A stretch of DNA of 6,282 nucleotides from Deltaproteobacteria bacterium. Lineage in GTDB: Bacteria > Myxococcota_A > Polyangia > HGW-17. The stretch is taken from the NCBI GenBank assembly GCA_003249585.1, contig QKIM01000433.1, forward strand, positions 1 through 6,282, read 5' to 3'. The first letter of the stretch is position 1. Every line of letters starts with the position of its first letter. A program made the translations under genes and the position numbers. The notes under the pieces were generated by a model, which saw only the letters and a program-made list of their open reading frames with translations, searched no databases and was not told where the DNA came from. Shown here in pieces: positions 1 through 4,586 of the stretch.

Positions 1-750
1 CTCCCGCGCGTCGCCCGTCTTGAGGTTCTCAACCATCACCGTGGTGCAGTAGCGGTAGGCCTCCTCGGTGCCCATGTCCCGCTGCCGGCCGAAGGCGGCC
101 TTCCCGGTTCCCACGGCCAGTGCCGACTTGGAGGCGATGGTGCGGGCCCGGGCCATGATGCGGTCTTCCAGTTCGTCCTGGGGGACCACGTCGTTGATCA
201 GGCCGATTTCAAAGGCCCGCTGCGCGGTGATGAGCTCTCCCGTGAGGAGCATCTCCATGGCGTGGCGCGGGGCGACGACCCGGGTGAGGGGCACCATGGG
301 CGTGGAACAGAAGAGGCCGATGTTTACGCCCGGTGTGCCGAACCGGGCGGTCCCGGCGGCGTAGGCGAGGTCCGCCGCGGCCACGAGCTGGCATCCGGCG
401 GCGGTGGCCACGCCGTGCACCTTCGCGATGACCACCTGGGGGATGTCGGCGATGCGGAGCATGAGGTCGCTGCAGACGGTGAAGAGGTGAAGGTGTTCGT
501 CTTCGGAGAGCTCCAGGATCTCTTTGAGATCGTGGCCGGCGCTGAACCCCTTCCCTTCTCCCTCGATGACGATGACCGAGAGGGAGCGGTCCCTCGAGAG
601 GGCGTCGATGGTCCTGGTGAGGTCTCCGAGGAGCTCCAGGGAGAGGGCGTTGTAGGCCTGGGGGCGGGCCAGGGTGATCCGGGCGATGCCCTCCTCGGGA
701 TGCTGGATCTTGAGGTGCGGAGAGTCGGTCGTGGGTTCTTTGTGGGCCAT
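1..750 (-). CDS. ECHDC3-like enoyl-CoA hydratase/isomerase family protein (3' end outside window)
   Basis: Crotonase-fold protein; 250 codons are visible from ATG 750-748 and the frame is open at base 1, so the C-terminus is missing. Seen: N-terminal beta strands with ITLARPQAYNALS (residues 25-37), the first oxyanion-hole segment FSAGHDL (69-75), the second ATAAGCQL (115-122), and FGTPGVNIGLFCSTP (137-151). The last two segments closely resemble human ECHDC3 as I recall it. In classical enoyl-CoA hydratase the two catalytic glutamates follow GGGC and sit in the xPE motif. Here those positions are Gln121 and Gly141, so ordinary hydratase activity is unlikely although acyl-CoA binding is probable. 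The gene starts 2 nt after the PLP-enzyme stop, without a strong ribosome-binding site, which suggests translational coupling as the last visible gene of the operon. The family assignment is secure; the substrate is unknown. Confidence 0.9.
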   Translation of the reverse strand, partial: MAHKEPTTDSPHLKIQHPEEGIARITLARPQAYNALSLELLGDLTRTIDALSRDRSLSVIVIEGEGKGFSAGHDLKEILELSEDEHLHLFTVCSDLMLRIADIPQVVIAKVHGVATAAGCQLVAAADLAYAAGTARFGTPGVNIGLFCSTPMVPLTRVVAPRHAMEMLLTGELITAQRAFEIGLINDVVPQDELEDRIMARARTIASKSALAVGTGKAAFGRQRDMGTEEAYRYCTTVMVENLKTGDARE

Positions 751-752
751 GG

Positions 753-1778
753 TCAGTCAACCGAGCCGGCCAGGAGGTCGGTGCCGTAGTGGAAGATGGC
801 GGGGATGCCGCCCGTGTGCCAGAAGACAATGCGCTCCTCGGGGGAGAAGAGGTTCCGCCGGACGCTGGACATGAGCCCGAAGAAGGCCCTGCCCGTGTAG
901 ACCGGGTCGACGAAGAAGCCCAGTTTCCGTGCCGCGAAGCCGATGGCCTCCCGCTCTTCATCGCCCAGCACCCCGTACCCCTTGCCGAGATAGTCGCCCA
1001 GCAGCCGGATGCGGGGGAGGACCACGGCCTGTCCCGGGGCGAGGAGCTCCACGGTCCGGCGGGCGAGGTCCTCGATGCGGTCGTGGAGGGCGTTGTCCGA
1101 GAAGTCCTCCCGGTCGACCCCGACGCCCCACACCTCATAGGGGAGGTCGAAGAGGGCCTTGGCCGCCAAAAGCCCAGCCTGGGTGCCGGCGGAGCTGGTG
1201 GCGATAAAGAGGTGGGTGAGCCGCCTGGGGAGGACCTCCAGCTGTGCCGCGATCTCCAGCCCGGCGACCACGAAGCCCAGGGCGCCCACGGGGTTGGAAC
1301 CGCCGTAGGGGATGAGGTAGGGGGTGCGGCCGGCCTTGGTCAGTTCGTCGCCCAGGGCACCGAGGCTCTCGCCCTTCCGTTGTTCGCCGCAAAAGTGCAG
1401 GTTCGCGCCCAGCAGGGTGTCCAGGAGCAGGTTCCCCGTGAGCTCCTCGGGTTTTTCTCCCGCCAGCGCCAGATGGCACTCCATGCCTGCCCGGGTGGCG
1501 GCGGCCGCGGTCTGGAGGCAGTGGTTGGACTGGGCCGCCCCGCCGGTGACGAGGGTGTCGGCGCCCTGCTCCAGGGCGTCCCCCACGAGGAATTCCAGTT
1601 TCCGGGCCTTGTTGCCTCCTACGGCCAGCCCCGTGAGGTCGTCACGCTTGATGAACACCTCGGGGCCCTGGAACCCGAAGAGGGCCGGTGCGGGCAGGAG
1701 AGGTGTGGGGAAGGTCCCCAGAGCGAGGCGCGGGTGCTCCTCGAGACGGGCTTTGGCGATGGCTCTGGCATCAGTCAT
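753..1778 (-). CDS. PLP-dependent D-cysteine desulfhydrase / ACC deaminase family enzyme
   Basis: Fold-type II PLP enzyme of 341 aa, close to the usual length of about 330. Seen: IKRDD (residues 43-47), the PLP-lysine motif GGNKARKLE with Lys57, QSNH (83-86), a Ser/Gly-rich phosphate-binding loop TSSAGTQAG (194-202), VYTG (Tyr294-Thr295) and HTGG (His321-Thr322). ACC deaminases carry VYEG (Glu295) and HLGG (Leu322). Thr at both positions is the D-cysteine desulfhydrase pattern, so D-cysteine to pyruvate, sulfide and ammonia is the likeliest reaction; a related D-amino acid or beta-elimination substrate is possible. A longer GTG start at 1787 lies inside the Shine-Dalgarno sequence, so ATG 1778 is preferred. 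That start overlaps the Rieske stop by 8 nt (ATGACTGA). The product is cytoplasmic, with no signal peptide. Confidence 0.92.
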   Translation of the reverse strand: MTDARAIAKARLEEHPRLALGTFPTPLLPAPALFGFQGPEVFIKRDDLTGLAVGGNKARKLEFLVGDALEQGADTLVTGGAAQSNHCLQTAAAATRAGMECHLALAGEKPEELTGNLLLDTLLGANLHFCGEQRKGESLGALGDELTKAGRTPYLIPYGGSNPVGALGFVVAGLEIAAQLEVLPRRLTHLFIATSSAGTQAGLLAAKALFDLPYEVWGVGVDREDFSDNALHDRIEDLARRTVELLAPGQAVVLPRIRLLGDYLGKGYGVLGDEEREAIGFAARKLGFFVDPVYTGRAFFGLMSSVRRNLFSPEERIVFWHTGGIPAIFHYGTDLLAGSVD

Positions 1779-2091
1779 AGTATTCACCTCCTACCTCCAC
1801 CTCGATGCGTCCCTCGCGGATCCGCAGGGCGTACCTGGGAAGCGTCAGTCCCGGCTCCGAGAGGCACTCTCCCGTGTAGAGGTCGTGGCGCCAGTGGTGC
1901 CTCGGGCAGGTGAAGACGTCACCGTTGCGGACACCTCGGGTGAGATCCGCCCCCTGATGGCGGCACATGGCGCTGATGGCATAGAACTCCCCCCTGCGCA
2001 GGAACACGGCGATGCGTTTCCCCAGGAGAGTGACGGTGCGGAAGCCCCCCTCGGCGATTTCCGTGGAGGAACAGACGGGATACCAGGGCAC
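1771..2091 (-). CDS. Stand-alone Rieske-type [2Fe-2S] protein
   Basis: Single-domain Rieske protein of 106 aa, the size of a soluble Rieske ferredoxin or nitrite-reductase small-subunit-like protein. Seen: the first cluster motif CRHQGADL (Cys43, His45) and the second CPRHHWRHDLYTGE (Cys62, His65), giving the two-Cys/two-His ligand set. There is no signal peptide or membrane helix, so a cytoplasmic electron carrier is expected. The positions after the second His are usually Gly-Trp-x-Phe but here His-Trp-Arg-His, adding two histidines near the cluster. The start is GTG 2091, with AGGAG at 2097-2101 and 5-nt spacing. It lies 10 nt after the DsrE-like stop, and its own stop overlaps the PLP gene start. 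No oxygenase alpha subunit is visible nearby, so its redox partner is unknown. Confidence 0.93.
   Translation of the reverse strand: MPWYPVCSSTEIAEGGFRTVTLLGKRIAVFLRRGEFYAISAMCRHQGADLTRGVRNGDVFTCPRHHWRHDLYTGECLSEPGLTLPRYALRIREGRIEVEVGGEYYD
1785..1792 (-). promoter_or_regulatory. Ribosome-binding site that fixes the PLP-enzyme start
   Basis: The minus strand reads AGGAGGTG, a near-perfect anti-16S match. Its core ends 6-8 nt before ATG 1778. The alternative GTG at 1787 is part of this motif and cannot be served by it, so the shorter 341-aa form is favoured. Confidence 0.85.
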
Positions 2092-2101
2092 GGCGGCTCC
2101 T

Positions 2102-2449
2102 TTAGAAGGTCATGACCGTATAACCGTCGGCCACGTACTTCTCCATGGAAGGGTGGCCATTGAGCGCGCCATCCATGGGGAGCCCCTGGGCCACGGCGGA
2201 TTCGTAGCCGCCCATTTTTTTGGAACAGGCGATGCAGACAGCGTCGATGAGTCCGGCGTCGCGGACCTTGAGGTAGAGTTGGGCGAAGGGTGCCTCGGGA
2301 TCGTTCAGATCGCGTACCAGTCTGGTGGCGCTCCCCTCGACGACGAGCTTGACATCGTACTCCTTGGCCTGGAAGTCCAGGGCATAGAGGAGTACGTGGA
2401 CGAAGCACATGGGGTCTCCGTTGTAGGCGAAAAGGGCGATCTTCTTCAT
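2102..2449 (-). CDS. DsrE/DsrF-like family small protein with CxxC
   Basis: Protein of 115 aa with the DsrE/DsrF/TusD-like Rossmann-type layout: an N-terminal strand KKIALFAYNGDP, a helix containing FVHVLLYALDFQ, the strand VKLVVEG, and a C-terminal HPSMEKYVADGYTVMTF segment. Seen: Cys15 near the N-terminus and VCIACSKKMG carrying Cys72 and Cys75 at the place where DsrE-family sulfurtransferases keep their active cysteine. The family includes persulfide carriers, so a cytoplasmic sulfur-relay role is plausible; some family members have no known activity. ATG 2449 overlaps the upstream stop as ATGA. The Shine-Dalgarno AGGAGG (2457-2462) lies inside the end of the upstream gene, so the two are translationally linked. 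Neighbouring genes for a desulfhydrase and a Rieske protein fit a sulfur role, but that is inference. Confidence 0.85.
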   Translation of the reverse strand: MKKIALFAYNGDPMCFVHVLLYALDFQAKEYDVKLVVEGSATRLVRDLNDPEAPFAQLYLKVRDAGLIDAVCIACSKKMGGYESAVAQGLPMDGALNGHPSMEKYVADGYTVMTF

Positions 2450-2943
2450 TGCGGTGCCTCCTCGTCGTCGTCGGGGGCGTCGTCGAAGACGAGCACGATC
2501 TCGTCGATGAGGGCCTGATCGAAGTAGTGCAGGTTCTCCTCGTCGTTTGCGTAGGTCTCCCGGTTGACCCGATCCTGCCGCACGATCCGCTCCAGCTGCC
2601 AGCCGAACTCACCCGCGTGCGCCCCCGCCAGGAGCGCGGCGTTCTCGGGGGACTGATCCCGGATCCAGCAACTGATGTAGGCGCGCTCGCCGGAGTCGTC
2701 ACCCAGGGGCTTGACCTCCATGAGGAGGAATTGCATGGGGATGCGCATCCATGGGTAGATCTCCTCGTCGGCCTCCTCGCGCAGTTTGGAGTTGCCGAGC
2801 TCAACGAGGTCGTTCCCGATGAGGACCGCCTCCTGGGGAGTGAGGAAGACGGCCGTCTCGCCGCCTTCGCCGGGGACGGCGAGGCAGACGTTGCCGTCGG
2901 AATCTATCCAGATGGAGACCTGTTTCTCCGTGTCCTTTTCCAT
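2446..2943 (-). CDS. Hypothetical acidic 165-aa protein, first gene of operon
   Basis: I do not recognise this family. The start ATG 2943 has AAAGGA at 2950-2955 with 6-nt spacing, and the frame has normal coding character. Seen: an N-terminal stretch of probable beta strands and one helix (residues 8-55, with FLTPQEAVLIGNDLVELG). After a short linker comes a second region (70-153) with alternating strands, including FLLMEVKPL and AYISCWIRD, then a helix (98-110), GWQLERIVRQDRV, and a closing HYFDQALIDEIVLVF. The tail is DDDEEAP-rich. There is no signal peptide or membrane segment, so it is probably cytoplasmic. The only cysteines are Cys20 and Cys92. It overlaps the DsrE-like gene by 4 nt, which suggests a shared process. 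No function can be assigned. Confidence 0.8.
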   Translation of the reverse strand: MEKDTEKQVSIWIDSDGNVCLAVPGEGGETAVFLTPQEAVLIGNDLVELGNSKLREEADEEIYPWMRIPMQFLLMEVKPLGDDSGERAYISCWIRDQSPENAALLAGAHAGEFGWQLERIVRQDRVNRETYANDEENLHYFDQALIDEIVLVFDDAPDDDEEAPQ

Positions 2944-2959
2944 GTCGAGTCCTTTCCAT

Positions 2960-2978
2960 GGCGGGTCGTTTTCCCGCC
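2960..2978 (-). other. Short GC stem-loop in operon leader
   Basis: GGCGGG (2960-2965) and CCCGCC (2973-2978) form a perfect 6-bp all-GC stem with a 7-nt loop. On the minus-strand transcript the loop is AAAACGA. No U-run follows, so it is not a classic intrinsic terminator. It ends just upstream of the Shine-Dalgarno of the 165-aa gene and downstream of the candidate promoter, so it would lie in the 5' leader. Confidence 0.4.
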
Positions 2979-2988
2979 GAGAGTGCTC

Positions 2989-3017
2989 AATCTACCCAAT
3001 TTGTCGCTGCGTCGCAA
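2989..3017 (-). promoter_or_regulatory. Candidate sigma70-type promoter for the five-gene operon
   Basis: The minus strand has TTGCGA (3012-3017) as -35 and TAGATT (2989-2994) as -10, separated by exactly 17 nt. Each box matches the consensus at 4 of 6 positions. It lies in the only sizeable gap of the minus-strand genes (2944-3036), which is locally less GC-rich than the flanking genes, about 45 nt upstream of the first ATG. The prediction is from sequence only. Confidence 0.45.
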
Positions 3018-3036
3018 GATATGCCGCCATGGGGGC

Positions 3037-3417
3037 TCAGAGGTCCGGGAGCGTTTCAAGTTCCCTCATGAACTCCACGGGTTCAACGGACCGGCCGCTG
3101 TCCTCCTCCGTGGGGAAGATCACCAGGAGGAGCCCGGCCTCGGAGAGCCTCGGCACCATTTTGGAGCGAAATTCATCCAGGGTGACGGGCAGGGGCCGGC
3201 AGCCCTCCCAGATCCCCGTGGCCATGCGCTCGGTGACGGCCTCCGAGGGCCACAGGGGGATCCCCTCCCGGTCCCGTTCGTCCTCTACGATGAGCGGGGC
3301 GCCGTCCCGGGAGATGAGGCACAGGGATCTGGTCTTTTGGACCTCCTGCACGAGGATCCGGTAGCGCAGCCCTCGGGAGAGGGCGATGAGCCTGTCGATG
3401 TCCTGGTCGTGTTTCAC
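3037..3417 (-). CDS. DUF2750 family protein
   Basis: Protein of 126 aa. The order of motifs fits DUF2750 as I know it: a central pair of strands LCLISRDGAPLIVED (residues 32-46), then IPLWPSEAVTERM (53-65), LTLDEF-like PLPVTLDEFRSKMVPRLSEAGLLLVIFP (75-102) and a C-terminal SVEPVEFMREL helix. The biochemical role of the family is unknown. The start is GTG 3417, whose GTGA overlaps the stop of the hydrolase gene by 4 nt; the Shine-Dalgarno is weak, so translation is probably coupled. A longer open frame reaching 3684 lies entirely inside the hydrolase gene and is not a credible N-terminus. There is no signal peptide, so the product is cytoplasmic. It pairs with an exported hydrolase, but no functional link is evident from the sequence. 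Confidence 0.85.
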   Translation of the reverse strand: MKHDQDIDRLIALSRGLRYRILVQEVQKTRSLCLISRDGAPLIVEDERDREGIPLWPSEAVTERMATGIWEGCRPLPVTLDEFRSKMVPRLSEAGLLLVIFPTEEDSGRSVEPVEFMRELETLPDL

Positions 3418-4388
3418 GGCTGGATCACTTTCTTCGGAAAGCGCCGGCGCGTCTCTCCGAGATCGAGGGTGAAGGGGCGGGAGGTGTCCGTGTCCCGGGC
3501 GAAGGCGCGGGCCATGTACTGCGTGACCGGTGCAATGCAGGAGAAGTGATCCTCGCCTGTGACGGGGAAGGTGAGGAGGGGGGTGTCCCGGGCGCGCTTG
3601 CGCAGCACGGCGAGCACGTCGATGTTGGTGGGCTGTCTGGTGCCTTCGAAGACGTACGTGGGCGTCTTCAGGAGATGCAGCCACCGAGACGGGTTGCGCA
3701 GCTCGTTCTCACGGGGGTTTCGGGTGTCGTAGGTGAGGGATTTCGCGCCGTACTCCTCGGTGCTGGCGGCCGGGCCTATGGAGACGATGGCGCGAAATCC
3801 CGTGGACGCCTCGCCCAGGAGCAGGGCCATGGTGCCCCCTGTGCTGTGTCCTCCGAGATAGATGCGGGCGGGATCCACCCAGGGCTGGGCGAGGAGCCAC
3901 CTTCGGGCGGCGAGGATATCGTCGAGCTCGCCGTAGAGGCACTCCACATAGCCTGGGTTGTCGTTGCCCCCGCGGGTGGAGGGGTACATGGTGACGATGC
4001 CCGCCTCCCGGAAGGCCCGTGCGGTCATGTCCGCGTGCCCTTTCACCGTCTCCCACAGGAAGGAACCTATGGAGTTGCGGAAGGTTCCGTAGACCCAGAT
4101 GATGACCGGATGTCTCGCTTTTGAGGCGGGCCGCGGGCTCAGATAGGCGGCCATGGGACCTAGAGCCGTCGGGTAGGTGACGAGATCGAGGATCCCCGCG
4201 GGAGGCCTTGGGGCGGCAACACCCAGGCGCTTTCGGGCAATGAGGGTTGTGGTGAATCCACGGCGGGCGTCTACGAGAGAGGTGACGGTGCGGGCGGTCC
4301 GCTTCTCCGGCTGACCGTGCCGGGGATTGGAGCAGGTCACCGCGACGATGGGGACGAGCCATGGGAGCAGGGCAGCAAAGCGGGGCAT
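3414..4388 (-). CDS. Exported alpha/beta hydrolase (prolyl-oligopeptidase/dienelactone-hydrolase-like)
   Basis: Secreted or lipid-anchored serine hydrolase of 324 aa. Seen: a hydrophobic N-terminus (residues 3-18) ending at Cys19, an imperfect lipobox because position -1 is Thr; the oxyanion-side strand PVIIWVYGTF (94-103); a long segment with PSTRGGND (136-143); a helix before the nucleophile elbow GGHSTGG (Ser182); and a C-terminal GEDHFS with probable catalytic His281. The acid is probably Asp257 in the TPTYVFEGT to NIDVL stretch, but this is not certain. The fold resembles acyl-aminoacyl-peptidase or acetyl-xylan-type esterases; substrate unknown. ATG 4388 is chosen over ATG 4412 because AGGAG (4396-4400) is 7 nt upstream and the shorter form begins with a proper signal sequence. 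It is transcribed divergently from the lipoprotein gene and overlaps the DUF2750 gene. Confidence 0.88.
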   Translation of the reverse strand: MPRFAALLPWLVPIVAVTCSNPRHGQPEKRTARTVTSLVDARRGFTTTLIARKRLGVAAPRPPAGILDLVTYPTALGPMAAYLSPRPASKARHPVIIWVYGTFRNSIGSFLWETVKGHADMTARAFREAGIVTMYPSTRGGNDNPGYVECLYGELDDILAARRWLLAQPWVDPARIYLGGHSTGGTMALLLGEASTGFRAIVSIGPAASTEEYGAKSLTYDTRNPRENELRNPSRWLHLLKTPTYVFEGTRQPTNIDVLAVLRKRARDTPLLTFPVTGEDHFSCIAPVTQYMARAFARDTDTSRPFTLDLGETRRRFPKKVIQP

Positions 4389-4395
4389 GGTGGAT

Positions 4396-4400
4396 CTCCT
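4396..4400 (-). promoter_or_regulatory. Ribosome-binding site that fixes the hydrolase start
   Basis: The minus strand reads AGGAG, 7 nt before ATG 4388. It lies downstream of the alternative ATG at 4412 and so supports the shorter protein, which starts directly with its signal sequence. Confidence 0.75.
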
Positions 4401-4414
4401 GCGGATCATCATAC

Positions 4415-4510
4415 TGCGTCATGGGCCTGGTCGCCAGAGGGAAGATGTCGGGGTATTTTGTATTGCCATGGGATGACTGGGGTTTTTGAAGGAAAAACTT
4501 GCGTCATGGG
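4415..4510. repeat. 11-bp direct repeat in the divergent intergenic region
   Basis: TGCGTCATGGG occurs at 4415-4425 and again at 4500-4510, 85 bp apart in the same orientation. The first copy is just upstream of the hydrolase start. The second overlaps the -35 and spacer of the candidate lipoprotein promoter. Binding sites for a shared regulator are possible, but two copies are thin evidence. Nothing else convincing is seen in 4389-4586 apart from a short AT-rich inverted repeat, GTTTTT (4482-4487) and AAAAAC (4493-4498). Confidence 0.5.
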
Positions 4511-4526
4511 GGGGCTTTGGTACACT
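4499..4526 (+). promoter_or_regulatory. Candidate promoter for the cysteine-rich lipoprotein
   Basis: TTGCGT (4499-4504) and TACACT (4521-4526) are separated by 16 nt, matching the sigma70 consensus at 3 and 4 of 6 positions. Transcription would start near 4533, leaving a leader of about 55 nt before ATG 4587. The match is moderate. Confidence 0.35.
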
Positions 4527-4586
4527 GAATTCCAGAAAATGAAGACCACGGTGAGTATGTGTCCCATCTACCCTCAGGAGGTTCCC

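Noticed and set aside
209..1138. Long minus-strand open frame across the crotonase and PLP genes
   Set aside because: It is an out-of-frame reading of both real genes, rich in Arg/Pro/Ser with no motif.
789..1913. Long plus-strand open frame opposite the PLP enzyme and Rieske genes
   Set aside because: It is antisense to two genes with clear motifs, and its translation is Gly/Glu-rich low-complexity text typical of GC-rich shadow frames.
2460..2520. TCG/GTC-rich stretch that looks like a microsatellite
   Set aside because: It is explained by Asp/Glu codons of the acidic tail of the 165-aa protein; there is no regular repeat unit.
1845..2804. Minus-strand 319-codon open frame across the Rieske, DsrE-like and 165-aa genes
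   Set aside because: Its Arg/Ser/Thr-rich sequence is a shifted reading of three genes that each have good starts and, in two cases, family motifs.
2449..3549. Plus-strand 366-codon open frame
   Set aside because: It is antisense to the 165-aa, DUF2750 and hydrolase genes, spans their intergenic gap and has no recognisable domain.
3418..3684. N-terminal extension of the DUF2750 gene
   Set aside because: The extra region is entirely inside the hydrolase gene and reads as His/Arg/Pro-rich shadow; GTG 3417 gives a normal family length.
4482..4498. GTTTTT/AAAAAC inverted repeat as a terminator
   Set aside because: The stem is almost all A-T and lies in a divergent promoter region, where no transcript is expected to end.
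4317..4586. N-terminal extension of the lipoprotein
   Set aside because: It lacks a good ribosome-binding site, crosses the divergent promoter region and would bury a clear signal peptide and lipobox.
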